A DNA stretch of 46,896 nucleotides. Source: an uncultured Clostridia bacterium (lineage in GTDB: Bacteria > Bacillota > Clostridia > Christensenellales > CAG-314). The translations under genes were made by a program, and so were the position numbers. The stretch spans positions 1-46,896 of the forward strand of contig CAKQXG010000004.1 in NCBI GenBank assembly GCA_934281515.1, written 5' to 3'. Positions 27,117 through 35,582 of the stretch are shown piece after piece; position 1 is the stretch's first letter, and every line of letters begins with the position of its first letter. The notes beneath the pieces were generated by a model that ran no database searches, was not told the DNA's origin, and was given only the letters and a program-made list of their open reading frames with translations.

Positions 27117-27258
27117 TTCTTATTGTTGAGTAGTGACCGAAATAGATATATTTTCCGCCTTTGTTTCCCTTCACTTGTACCTACGTGGTTTGGAGTTCGG
27201 ACGTTACGTTGCTGCACAGTACGTCGGCAACAAGCAACTTGCCCATGCAACCATATCG

Positions 27259-28587
27259 TCACGTTGCCAACGGAAAAAGCAAGCTGAGGTTAAACACGTT
27301 GCCGTTTGTCTTGACGGACATGTCGCCCCCGTACTTGTGACAAATCGATTGCACGCTTTTCATACCGAAACCGTGGTATCCCTTGTCTGCCTTGGTGGTT
27401 TGCGGCAAGCCCTCGGCAAACACAAGCTGTTTGTCAAAGTAGTTGTGTACGTTGACAGACAAAAAATCGTGTACACCCTTGACCGACAACCCGATTACGC
27501 GCTGATCCTCATTGAGGTCGGCAACCGCCTCGATGGCGTTGTCCAATATATTGCCGAACAATACGTACAAATCCACCTCGCTGATGAAGTCCAACTTGCT
27601 GCCGTCGGCGATACAAGTCAGCTTGATTCCCTTGCTGTTGCACAACAAACTTTTTTCCGTCAGTATGGTGTCAAGCGTTTTGTTTCCCGTCTTGACAACC
27701 GAGTCGTAGATTGATATAAGATTCTTCACCTCGGCAATTGCTGCGCTGTCCATGGCGTTGTCGTCGCATATCCGACTGATTTGATACTTCATGTCGTGAC
27801 ACTTCATGTTGACCAACGCAATGTTCTCCTGCGCCAACTCGTATTGTCGCTCCTCTTCGCGCCGAAGTCTGCTGACAACGTCAAGCTCCGTTTCGAGCCG
27901 TTTGCGCAAGGACATTTCAAACTGCAAGTACATCGTAAGACAACAACACAATATGTTAAATATGCACAGCATTGCGGCGTAAAAAGAGTTGTACTCTGTA
28001 GGCGAACGGTATGTAATAATCGAACTCAGCACCACATCGACAATGATTATCACCGCCACCAACACCACCGTGCCCGTGCGTTCCAATTTGAGATCCTGTC
28101 CGTTTTTTATTCTGCGCCCGAACAGCATAAACATGCTCCAATAAACGATGATGTAGTCAAAAAAATACGTCAATTCCGTGTAAGGGTTGCGAAACGGTGC
28201 ATATACGCCGCTAGTGTCGCTGTAAAAGTCCAGCGGATTGCCGCCGTTTAGTCCCAGTAGGTTGACCACAAGGTCATACATCTCGTAGGCGATGTGTTGC
28301 GTCGTGTAGCCTGCCACCGTGACAAAAACTATGTTTATCCAGCTCTCCTGAAAGCAAAACTTTGCCGCAAATACCGTTACGGCAAACATCACTATAAACA
28401 TCACGGAACAATACACCGCATTGTACCCCCTGACAGGTATGGCAAACGCTACGCCGTAACAAAATGCCAATGCGCCTACAAGCCGCCATACAAAAACGTT
28501 GCGCCGTTTAAGATGTACGCAAAACAACGCCTCAGCAAGCAGCAACTCCGTCATAAATATCGGTTTGTACCAAAACAATTGTCCCAC
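27259..28587 (-). CDS. Sensor histidine kinase, GHKL (AgrC/VirS-like) type
   Basis: A 442-residue membrane kinase. About six spans occupy residues 1-220, a coiled-coil linker follows (about 225-260), then a dimerisation helix with the likely phospho-acceptor His264 in KCHDMKYQI. The ATPase domain has the N-box LFGNILDNAIEAV and the G-box GYHGFGMKSV. This is the GHKL type that pairs with LytTR regulators; the regulator gene ends 3 nt upstream. Start is GTG 28587, with GAGG about 8 nt before it, overlapping the end of the regulator gene. The external signal is unknown; peptide or sugar are both possible. Confidence 0.92.
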   Translation of the reverse strand: MGQLFWYKPIFMTELLLAEALFCVHLKRRNVFVWRLVGALAFCYGVAFAIPVRGYNAVYCSVMFIVMFAVTVFAAKFCFQESWINIVFVTVAGYTTQHIAYEMYDLVVNLLGLNGGNPLDFYSDTSGVYAPFRNPYTELTYFFDYIIVYWSMFMLFGRRIKNGQDLKLERTGTVVLVAVIIIVDVVLSSIITYRSPTEYNSFYAAMLCIFNILCCCLTMYLQFEMSLRKRLETELDVVSRLRREEERQYELAQENIALVNMKCHDMKYQISRICDDNAMDSAAIAEVKNLISIYDSVVKTGNKTLDTILTEKSLLCNSKGIKLTCIADGSKLDFISEVDLYVLFGNILDNAIEAVADLNEDQRVIGLSVKGVHDFLSVNVHNYFDKQLVFAEGLPQTTKADKGYHGFGMKSVQSICHKYGGDMSVKTNGNVFNLSLLFPLAT

Positions 28588-28590
28588 AAC

Positions 28591-29298
28591 CTACACCTCT
28601 CCGCCAAAAAAATCATTGAGCGCACGTAAAAACTCACTGCGTTTGGGGTGACTTATCTGCAACGGCTCATCGCCGACATACACTGTGTACCCCTTGACCG
28701 ATGTCACTGCACGCAAATTGACAAGATAGCAACTGTTGCATCGCACAAAACTACTGTCGTCAAGCAAACGTTCCACCTCTTTCAATGTGCCGTGTGCGTT
28801 GTATTCGCCCGACGCAGTGTGATAGATAATGCGGTGACGTATCACTTCCACATACTTAATATCTTTGATATTAAACGCAACCGTGCCGTCATCCACCGAC
28901 AACAGCACTTGTTTGCTGCGTTCGGCATTGACTTTGTTCAATGCCCGATGCAGTTTAAGAGCAAAATTGGCATACGAAACGGGCTTGACGACAAAGTCGT
29001 AGGCTTCCACTTCATAACCTTTGACGGCAAGTTGCGCCATATTTGTAACAAATATCAACAATACATGCTTGTCCATTTCGCGCAAACGATGAGCTGCAGT
29101 CATGCCGTCTATGTCGGGCAAATCGATGTCCATAAGCACAATGTCGTAGTTGGCTTTGTACCCTGTCAAAAATGAAATTGCGTTTTCAAAGCGAAAAACA
29201 CCAAACTCTACATTTTTTTCCCTCTGATAACGAGCTAATATCGACGTCAATGCATTTGCCGCCGAATTGCTGTCCTCTACTATGGCTACATTTACCAT
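28591..29298 (-). CDS. LytTR-family response regulator
   Basis: A 235-residue DNA-binding regulator. The receiver domain covers residues 1-120: acidic EDS near 8-10, phospho-acceptor Asp57 in VLMDIDLPDIDG, Thr in FVTN and Lys in VVKPVS. The LytTR DNA-binding domain covers about 135-232, with FVRCNSCYLVNLRAV typical of the family. It is followed at 3 nt by its kinase. LytTR proteins bind pairs of direct repeats upstream of -35; matching sequence elements occur at 27082-27116 and 29723-29757. ATG 29298 has AAGGAG upstream. Confidence 0.93.
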   Translation of the reverse strand: MVNVAIVEDSNSAANALTSILARYQREKNVEFGVFRFENAISFLTGYKANYDIVLMDIDLPDIDGMTAAHRLREMDKHVLLIFVTNMAQLAVKGYEVEAYDFVVKPVSYANFALKLHRALNKVNAERSKQVLLSVDDGTVAFNIKDIKYVEVIRHRIIYHTASGEYNAHGTLKEVERLLDDSSFVRCNSCYLVNLRAVTSVKGYTVYVGDEPLQISHPKRSEFLRALNDFFGGEV

Positions 29299-29403
29299 GC
29301 CTCACACTCCTTACGTACATATGTCTGAGCGTAGCCGCCAACATAATGTATGCGTACTGTAATATTGTAAAATGTTGTCGAACCGTTGTCAATAGGGTAC
29401 GAC

Positions 29404-29428
29404 AAAAAGAGCGTTGTCAAACGCCCTC
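29404..29428 (-). terminator. Terminator or attenuator after the small membrane-protein gene
   Basis: GAGGGCGTT-TGAC-AACGCTC with one bulged G is followed by TTTTTG on the minus strand. It lies between the small gene and the LytTR gene, so it probably lets only part of the transcripts run into the regulator genes. Confidence 0.65.
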
Positions 29429-29460
29429 AAAACTTGCCGATTTATGCCGATGCCCACACA

Positions 29461-29625
29461 TTACTTGTCGTTGCCTGTGTCGTTTTTTGTAACTTTTTTA
29501 TGCTTGTCGCGTATTGTTGCCACAATCAGTGCAATACTTACGCCAACAATGCCTGCCAGAATAATACCTGCACACACCGTAAAGCCCATGTTGTACATCA
29601 AAAAATCGATAAAAGGGTTATTCAT
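29461..29625 (-). CDS. 54-residue single-span membrane protein upstream of LytTR/GHKL genes
   Basis: A small gene starting at ATG 29625 with GGAG seven bases upstream and ending with TAA at 29461. The product opens MNNPFIDFLMYNMGF, has one strong hydrophobic span (about residues 14-37: TVCAGIILAGIVGVS and on) and a charged tail rich in Lys, Asp and Asn. It has its own promoter (TATAAT at 29696-29701) and the operator-like element, so it is probably the most highly expressed gene of the unit. There is no clear processing motif; the size and context resemble either a kinase-modulating small protein or a signal precursor. The assignment rests on start, promoter, span and stop. Confidence 0.65.
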   Translation of the reverse strand: MNNPFIDFLMYNMGFTVCAGIILAGIVGVSIALIVATIRDKHKKVTKNDTGNDK

Positions 29626-29695
29626 ACTTCTTCTCCGTAAAGTTTTGTAACGATCGCTAAATGTCTGCTACCTCATAACGACCATATTGCCTACA

Positions 29696-29701
29696 ATTAT
29701 A
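29696..29701 (-). promoter_or_regulatory. -10 box of the small-protein/LytTR/GHKL unit
   Basis: A perfect TATAAT on the minus strand, 70 nt before the small-gene ATG. No clear -35 is present; the operator-like element begins 21 bp upstream. Confidence 0.65.
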
Positions 29702-29722
29702 CCTTGCAAAAAAGATTATTCC

Positions 29723-29757
29723 ACAATTTTGGCACAAACTTGCACAAACGCAACACA
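29723..29757. promoter_or_regulatory. Operator-like element upstream of the small-protein/LytTR unit (copy 2)
   Basis: 35 bp matching copy 1 at 30 positions, with the same orientation and nearly the same distance (21 versus 22 bp) to the -10. It suggests autoregulation by the LytTR protein. Confidence 0.65.
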
Positions 29758-29793
29758 ACTTTTGCGATTCCGTATTATTGAAAGGCGTAAAAC

Positions 29794-29828
29794 AAGGGGG
29801 TTGTCGCAAGTTTTGCGACAACCTCCTT
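29794..29828 (-). terminator. Terminator of the truncated GH3 gene
   Basis: A stem of about 16 bp (AAGGGGGTTGTCGCAA with TTGCGACAACCTCCTT, one wobble) with a 3-nt loop is followed by TTGTTTT on the minus strand. Confidence 0.85.
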
Positions 29829-29888
29829 ATGCACCGGTGTCATTAGAAGATGAGATAGAGTAATTGTCCGACACCGCGTGTGCCTTGG

Positions 29889-30677
29889 TTACTCCGCCGC
29901 GTGTTCGGCTTCGGCGTCGGATTTCTTGCTACGCACGTATCCGCGTATGCTCAAACCGCTTGCAAAGCCAAGTCCGACAAGAGCGGTAAGGTCGATAAAC
30001 CCAAGCAAAATCACCCACCACGGGAAGGGTTTGTCGATTGTGCCGATTACGCTGTCCTTGGTCAGTTCGTTTGCCGTAGCGTGATAGTTGAGCGTGTCGG
30101 CATACGCGTACAAAATGTCCTTGGCAGACTTGTAAATGGACGCCTTCGCCGTGTTGCTGGTGCTGTCGTTAAACCATCCGATACCGTGGTTGTTGTCCTT
30201 AAACAACAGTTGGCTGTTGCCTGCGCGCACGCACTCGTCGACGTCGTGTACCGTGTCGGTAGGACGACTTGCGCCCGCGTTTTGATAGTAGTCGGTGATT
30301 ACCGTGCCGCGCAAGCCCCACTCGTTGCGGAGCACGCCCGTAAGCATAGCCCAACTGCCTGCCGCACGTGTGCCGCCGATACGGTCAACCGAGCTCATCA
30401 TTGCGTTAGCTTCGCCCACCTTGACGGCGATTTCAAACACCTTAAGGTAGTTTTCGCGCATGTTTTGTTCGGTCAGCCATTTGTACGCGCCGTTACGTCC
30501 GGACACGCTACGAGTACCGGGCTTGGTCATGTTAGGGGTTGAAATCTGGCAATCTGCAAGCGCAACGTCCTTGGTGGTGCCGTCGCCCCGATGTCGCCAA
30601 TATGCAACACATTGCCATCCATACATTATTCTTTTATATGCCTGCGCCAATCGCCTGAACAAGCCTTGTATTTTCAT
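29889..30677 (-). pseudogene. Truncated permuted GH3 gene (C-terminal third only)
   Basis: A 262-residue reading frame. From about residue 42 it matches the last third of the permuted GH3 at 21006-23879: VLRNEWGLRGTVITDYY (nucleophile Asp kept), the NSQLLFKDNN region, the terminal membrane span PWWVILLGFIDL and a charged tail. The first 40 residues (MKIQGLFRRLAQAYKRIMYGW and on) are unrelated to GH3, so the 5' two thirds were lost and replaced, probably by a deletion. GAGG precedes ATG 30677 and a good terminator follows, so it may still be expressed, but it lacks most of the barrel and the C-domain and cannot be a normal glycosidase. An assembly join is an alternative. Confidence 0.75.
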
Positions 30678-30789
30678 GCGCACCTCGCTCCAACGTAAAA
30701 AGAACCCTTCGCGAAACACGAAGGGGAACTTAATAGACAAGAGTGACATCAAACCCATGTATAATTAACAAAATTTTTTCCAAACCCTA

Positions 30790-30818
30790 TTGCAATTGGC
30801 GTTGAGATGTTGTAAAAT
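30790..30818 (+). promoter_or_regulatory. Promoter of fucO
   Basis: TTGCAA (30790-30795), 17 bp, TAAAAT (30813-30818), about 85 nt before the ATG. Confidence 0.6.
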
Positions 30819-30901
30819 ACAGTTTAAAGCAGTGCTACGTGCGGCGAATATTTATCCGCGCGTGTCGCACACTAAAATCAGAATATTTGGAGGAATCTAC
30901 A

Positions 30902-32050
30902 ATGGCTAACAGATTTGTACTAAACGAGACAAGTTACCACGGCCACGGCGCAATTAAGGAAATCGTAAACGAAATAAATGCGCGCGGTTGGAAAAAAGTA
31001 CTTGTTTGCGTCGACCCCGACCTGATAAAGTTTGGCGTTTCTGCCAAAGTTACCGATTTGCTTGACGCGGCACATATTCCCTACGACGTGTTTTGCCAGG
31101 TAAAGGCTAACCCCACCGTTGCCAACGTGCAAGCAGGCGTAGCAAGTTTTAAGGCAAGCAAAGCCGACGCTATCGTTGCAATAGGCGGCGGTTCGGCAAT
31201 GGACACGGCAAAGGCTATCGGCATCATCATTGCCAACCCCGAGTTTGCCGACGTCGTTTCGCTGGAAGGCGTTGCGCCCACCAAAAATAAGTGCGTACCC
31301 ATCATCGCAGTACCCACCACGGCAGGCACCGCCGCGGAAGTTACCATCAACTACGTAATCACCGACACCGCCAAAAACCGCAAAATGGTGTGTGTGGACG
31401 TACACGATATCCCCGTTGTTGCCGTTGTAGACCCCGACATGATGTCCACCATGCCTAAGGGACTTACCGCCGCTACGGGCATGGACGCGCTGACCCACGC
31501 CATCGAAGGCTACATCACCAAGGGCGCATGGGAGTTGTCCGACATGTTCCATCTGAAAGCAATCGAAATCATTTCTCGTTCGCTGCGTGCGGCTGTTGCC
31601 AACGACCCCGACGGGCGTGAAGGCATGGCTCTCGGTCAGTACGTAGCAGGTATGGGCTTCAGCAACGTCGGTCTTGGCATAGTGCACAGCATGGCGCACC
31701 CCTTGGGCGCACTGTACGACACTCCGCACGGCGTGGCAAACGCAATAATATTGCCCACCGTTATGGAATACAACGCGCCTGCAACGGGCGAAAAGTACCG
31801 CAACATCGCCAAGGCTATGGGCGTACAGGGCGTTGACGGCATGACATTGGAACAAGCACGCAAAGCGGCAATAGACGCCGTACGTCAGCTGTCGCACGAC
31901 GTGGGTATACCTGCCGACCTTAAAGACATCGTCAAGCGCGAGGATCTGGACTTCTTGTCGGAATCGGCCTATGCAGACGCTTGCCGTCCCGGCAATCCGC
32001 GCGACACAAGCGTTGCCGAAATAAAGGCCCTGTACGAAAAGTTGCTGTAA
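30902..32050 (+). CDS. fucO: Lactaldehyde reductase / L-1,2-propanediol oxidoreductase
   Basis: Reduces L-lactaldehyde, a product of fucose and rhamnose breakdown, to 1,2-propanediol with NADH, disposing of reducing power in anaerobes. The 382-residue iron-dependent (type III) dehydrogenase aligns closely with E. coli FucO as I recall it, including the start MANRFVLNET, the cofactor loop AIGGGSAMDTAKAIG and the long AGTAAEVTINYVITD. Iron ligands fall at the FucO positions: Asp195, His199, His262 and His276. GGAGG lies 8 nt before ATG 30902. It stands alone: no fucose or rhamnose catabolic genes are in the window, so it may serve other aldehydes too. Confidence 0.9.
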   Translation: MANRFVLNETSYHGHGAIKEIVNEINARGWKKVLVCVDPDLIKFGVSAKVTDLLDAAHIPYDVFCQVKANPTVANVQAGVASFKASKADAIVAIGGGSAMDTAKAIGIIIANPEFADVVSLEGVAPTKNKCVPIIAVPTTAGTAAEVTINYVITDTAKNRKMVCVDVHDIPVVAVVDPDMMSTMPKGLTAATGMDALTHAIEGYITKGAWELSDMFHLKAIEIISRSLRAAVANDPDGREGMALGQYVAGMGFSNVGLGIVHSMAHPLGALYDTPHGVANAIILPTVMEYNAPATGEKYRNIAKAMGVQGVDGMTLEQARKAAIDAVRQLSHDVGIPADLKDIVKREDLDFLSESAYADACRPGNPRDTSVAEIKALYEKLL

Positions 32051-32079
32051 ATTAAAGTTTATATATTGTAAATGATTGT

Positions 32080-32120
32080 GGGGAGAAACCTTTTCAATGA
32101 AAAGCGTTTCTCCCCTTTTT
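32080..32120 (+). terminator. Terminator of fucO, member of the GGGGAGAAAC hairpin family
   Basis: GGGGAGAAAC and GTTTCTCCCC are joined by CTTTTCAATGAAAAG and followed by TTTTT, 30 nt after the fucO stop. Confidence 0.85.
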
Positions 32121-32330
32121 GTGAAACACGTGAAACACTTGTTTACAGCCGTTTTGCTTGTTTTTTGCCCAAATTCCTGCCGCATTTGTCTTTGTGAAAC
32201 ACGTGAAACAATTTGTTCATGCGCATATCTAGTTGACCTTCCTGCACTACGCAGGCGCTGTTCATACGCATATCTAGATGATACTGCGTTCGACTTGCAT
32301 GTACTACGCAGGCGTGAAACGAGTCGGGCG
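32121..32330. repeat. Intergenic repeats between fucO and the pilin-like gene
   Basis: Two kinds of repeat are present. GTGAAACACGTGAAACA occurs at 32121-32137 and 32203-32219, each a tandem of GTGAAACAC-like units; the same 17-mer is found inverted near 40.3 kb. A second pair shares CGCATATCTAG and ACTACGCAGGCG (about 32221-32257 and 32263-32314). No gene is evident. Confidence 0.6.
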
Positions 32331-32334
32331 AAAG

Positions 32335-32382
32335 TAAAAAAGCCCTACAATATTGAGTTCTACAACTCTTTATTGTAAGGCT
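32335..32382 (-). terminator. Terminator of the pilin-like gene
   Basis: A long hairpin: AGCC-TTACAATA pairs with TATTGTAG-GGCT, an inner GAGTT/AACTC stem sits inside, and six T follow on the minus strand. Confidence 0.85.
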
Positions 32383-32404
32383 GCTTTTACTAATCTTTTG
32401 CCAA

Positions 32405-34837
32405 CTAGAAGTCTATTACCGTTTTGTTGTCTTTATTTGAAATTTTTATAGTATTATTTCCCTTAACGCCTGTATACTCCGTTCCGTTAATTGTAACTGT
32501 AGCATTGGTGTTCAAGAATATTTTTGCATTTATGTTACATGATTTTAATGTAATAGTAAGTGTAGTATTTTCATTATTTCTCTTAATAATATCTACACCT
32601 TCCGCGTTTATAGTCACATTTTCCAAGTTAATTTTACCATATGGATAGAGCAATATCCCTTTATAACTTGCATCATAAGCAATAACTCCGTTTTTAATAT
32701 TTACAACACCGCCATCGCCCTTAAGCAATTGTGTTTTGATTGTAAGGGTATACCCGTTGAGATCCATATTGATTTCGGTGGTTTGCTTGTCATATGTTTC
32801 TTCAAGCGTGTAGTCTTTTAGGAGTTTCAAACAGCCCATCTTGTTTGCGTGTTCATCTTGTTTTGTGCTTGAATTGCCAAGATTGGAAAATGCCACTTGC
32901 ATTTCTTCTGCCGTATATCTAGAACCGTTTTCATATTCAAAGACATATTCTTTGTCTTTTCCATACGCAATACCTGCCAACAAGTGATAGTTTTTGTTAC
33001 TATCTAGTTTTTCCCAATTGTACGGACTTATACTTTCACCTATGCACCCATATTTATATGCGGTTACAAAAGTGACCTTATATGAATCTCTCATTACAAC
33101 ATCGTTTTTATCGATGCCGTCTTCACCATAATTTGTATTGCTGGATGTGAACAAAATAGATGTAAACAATCCATATGCAACCCCGGCTTTAATTTCACCG
33201 TTGTTTATACAATTTTGATAACTAAAATCAACGCCCAGTTTGGTATTTTCATAAATGTTTGTAACATTTCCGTCTACATTATACTGTCCTTTTATTTCCA
33301 GTGAAGCACAAATACCGGCCGCCACACCACCGTATTTAGTACCGGTACAAGTAATTTTTCCGTTGTTTGTACAATTCACATATGCATATTTCGTTCCCTG
33401 TTGTCCCTGTGCGGCAACAATACCTGCAACACGTGTAACACTGCCTGTAATCTCGGCATTGTTTGTACAATTTTCAAAGCTCATTGTACCGACCGCTTCA
33501 TATCCTGCGCCATATCCTACCAACCCGGCAACTCTATCGCCACCGATAATTGTACCGGATACCGTTACGTTTTTCATAGATAAGCTTGTTTCATGATTGC
33601 CTGCATTAGAAATAACACCCGCAACGCCATTTCCGTTGTCAATATTTGCAAGAACATTTTCCATTGTCAGATTGCTCACGCTTACATTGCCTGCAACGTA
33701 ACCAAACAATCCAAATGATTTGCCTGTTGTGCCGGAAGTTGCATTTGTACACTCCAGATTTGTTTTGAACCCACCATTTGACAAGTTAATTATTTTGTGA
33801 TTAGCGCCGTCGAAAGTTCCCTCAAACGGTTTTTCCTTTGTACCAATCATAGTAAGCCACTTGTATCCCGTCATGTCAATATCGGCGGTCAGTTTGGCTG
33901 TCATTCCTGCAAAACTTACACCACTATTGACCATATCACGAAAAGCAAGCAAATCTTCGCGACTGCCAATCTCCAACGCATATGCGCTCTTTTCGGCATC
34001 GGTGGACACTTTGACAGTGTCGGGCAATTCGCTTGCATCGGCTGTTGCGGCTACTACGCCGCCGTTTTGTCCTACCACCGTTACGCCGCTTGCAGCAGCG
34101 GCAACCATCACCAAACCGCCGTCGGCAACTACTTTACCTGCCGTTACCGTTGCCTTGGCAATTGTGCCGTGTACGTACAAGCAGTCGTTGCCTGTTGCGA
34201 TTGTAGCGTTGACAACATTGCCGTACAGGTGTTGAGTGCCGTTGTTTACCGCCGAAACAACCAGGTCACCGCCGTTGATGTACAGCGACACATCTTGTTG
34301 TTTGTCGCTTGTGTAAATGATTTTGTCAAACTTGGCTTTGCCGCAATCGAAGCCTGTGTAGACCGTCAGTTTGTCCATGCCTTCGCCGCGCCAATACACG
34401 GAGTAGTCCTTGCTGTCAACATCCGCCTTGCTGTCGGACACGATCCAGTACTTGTACTTGGATTCCAGCGGTGTGCCGTCGAAGTCGGGGATGTACGAAA
34501 TGGTTTCCTTGCCGTCGGTGCCTTTGTTGAGATAGGCAAACAGGTCGGCTTCGCTGTCCCACAAAATGCGGTTTTCGGTGATAGCCGCCGTCAACTTGGT
34601 GATGTCCGCGCCCTGCTTGTCGAGTGCTTCCACTACGCTGCGCATACTTTCGTGCTTGGTGTTGTCCATCTTGAGCAAAACGTTGAGGTTGCGCACCAAT
34701 GCGGTGTCCTTTGCCTCCTGACTGTTGCGGATAAGTCCGCTGAATGTGGGTATAAGTACCGCCGCCAAAATACCGATGACGGCAATGACAATGATAAGCT
34801 CTACTATCGTAAAGCCTTTTTTGGTGTTTCTGTTCAT
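32405..34837 (-). CDS. Very long type IV pilin-like protein with GLUG/beta-helix repeats
   Basis: An 810-residue exported protein. The N-terminus is a classic class III signal: MNRNTKKG then FTIVE, with cleavage expected after Gly8, a +5 Glu and a hydrophobic helix of about 22 residues. Normal pilins have 130-200 residues. Here a pseudopilin-like region continues to about 330, followed by GLUG-like and beta-helix repeats (NGVAGVISNAG, RVAGLVGYGAG, NNAEITGSV), ending in repeats such as LNGYTLTIKT. This suggests a pilus-tip or surface adhesin. The second half (32.4-33.8 kb) is clearly more AT-rich than the first. AGGAGA precedes ATG 34837. No pilus assembly genes are in the window. Confidence 0.85.
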   Translation of the reverse strand: MNRNTKKGFTIVELIIVIAVIGILAAVLIPTFSGLIRNSQEAKDTALVRNLNVLLKMDNTKHESMRSVVEALDKQGADITKLTAAITENRILWDSEADLFAYLNKGTDGKETISYIPDFDGTPLESKYKYWIVSDSKADVDSKDYSVYWRGEGMDKLTVYTGFDCGKAKFDKIIYTSDKQQDVSLYINGGDLVVSAVNNGTQHLYGNVVNATIATGNDCLYVHGTIAKATVTAGKVVADGGLVMVAAAASGVTVVGQNGGVVAATADASELPDTVKVSTDAEKSAYALEIGSREDLLAFRDMVNSGVSFAGMTAKLTADIDMTGYKWLTMIGTKEKPFEGTFDGANHKIINLSNGGFKTNLECTNATSGTTGKSFGLFGYVAGNVSVSNLTMENVLANIDNGNGVAGVISNAGNHETSLSMKNVTVSGTIIGGDRVAGLVGYGAGYEAVGTMSFENCTNNAEITGSVTRVAGIVAAQGQQGTKYAYVNCTNNGKITCTGTKYGGVAAGICASLEIKGQYNVDGNVTNIYENTKLGVDFSYQNCINNGEIKAGVAYGLFTSILFTSSNTNYGEDGIDKNDVVMRDSYKVTFVTAYKYGCIGESISPYNWEKLDSNKNYHLLAGIAYGKDKEYVFEYENGSRYTAEEMQVAFSNLGNSSTKQDEHANKMGCLKLLKDYTLEETYDKQTTEINMDLNGYTLTIKTQLLKGDGGVVNIKNGVIAYDASYKGILLYPYGKINLENVTINAEGVDIIKRNNENTTLTITLKSCNINAKIFLNTNATVTINGTEYTGVKGNNTIKISNKDNKTVIDF

Positions 34838-34879
34838 AAAAAAATCTCCTTTTATTAAAAATGTACATGCTACCCCTAC

Positions 34880-34935
34880 AAAAGGGTACACTACGCCACT
34901 AAACAGGCGTGTACGGCAAAAGAGTACACTGCGCC
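34880..34935. repeat. Short direct repeat in the pilin-like gene leader
   Basis: AAAAGGGTACACTACGCC (34880-34897) and AAAAGAGTACACTGCGCC (34918-34935) differ at two positions and lie 38 bp apart. A hairpin with stem GCAACGG/CCGTTGC lies about 30 nt further upstream of the gene. The function is unknown. Confidence 0.5.
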
Positions 34936-35006
34936 GCAAGCAAGGCAACCACGTAATTAATTGCCCCTTGCAACGGTGTGATTCCGTTGCCAAAACAATG
35001 CACATC

Positions 35007-35555
35007 TCAACAAAGGAGAGTTGACAAAATATAATACAGTTTTTTGCGCTCGACAACTACGGGCACGAAAACATCGTCCTGCTCGCGGTTGTCAAGAAAT
35101 TGGTATTTTTTGTGGCGAGTGCCACGGATGACTTCCACCACCTTTGCGGCAATGTACGCCGCAATGACAAACATTTGCAGCAGTACAATCAGTTCGGTGA
35201 CGGCAAAAGGCAACATTGCAGGCAACCCGGGGATACAAATGCTATCCACTATGGCTTGGTACTGCATGCGCCCGAAAAAGTCGACAAGGGTACTCCTTAC
35301 CACGGGTACATCGCTACAAAACAGCAACAGCGTAAACGTGGACAGAAACAACACTCCATGACAAATGACCACCGTACGACGCTTGGCGCGTTCCATTACG
35401 GTGAACAAAGCCAGATTGGCAATGAAGTAAAACAACAATACTAACATGGTTGTGCTGTCCTTTGCCGTGCGCGACTGCAAATACAGTCGGGCAAGCTGTT
35501 GTAGATAGGTACCAAAGGCTGCAAAAGAACGAAACGGCATGACAAATGCAATCAA
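35007..35555 (-). CDS. Small multi-span membrane protein of unknown function
   Basis: About 182 residues with three to four hydrophobic spans (about 38-55, 65-82, 108-138) and a charged C-terminal tail (KKYQFLDNREQDDVF). I do not recognise it. The start is uncertain: TTG 35555 has GAGG only 3-4 nt upstream and ATG 35540 is the next choice. The gene ends 169 nt before the pilin-like gene on the same strand. Its promoter appears to contain an 11-G run between the -35 and -10 boxes, which would make expression length-variable. Confidence 0.6.
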   Translation of the reverse strand: MIAFVMPFRSFAAFGTYLQQLARLYLQSRTAKDSTTMLVLLFYFIANLALFTVMERAKRRTVVICHGVLFLSTFTLLLFCSDVPVVRSTLVDFFGRMQYQAIVDSICIPGLPAMLPFAVTELIVLLQMFVIAAYIAAKVVEVIRGTRHKKYQFLDNREQDDVFVPVVVERKKLYYILSTLLC

Positions 35556-35582
35556 AAACCTCTTTGCACCCTTCCATGTTCT

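Noticed and set aside
30920..32185. 421-residue open frame opposite fucO
   Set aside because: It runs through the fucO terminator hairpin and is an antisense shadow of a clear FucO gene.
32121..32330. CRISPR-like array
   Set aside because: Only two copies of each repeat with unequal spacing and no cas genes nearby; the repeats are themselves tandem 9-mers.
34838..35006. Cyclic-di-GMP riboswitch ahead of the pilin-like gene
   Set aside because: This is a common place for one, but I could not find the conserved GGGAC/CAAAGC-type core. Only short hairpins and a direct repeat are visible.
35314..35577. 87-residue frame starting just after the G11 promoter
   Set aside because: Its start has no proper ribosome site, and it overlaps the membrane-protein gene in a frame with poor composition.
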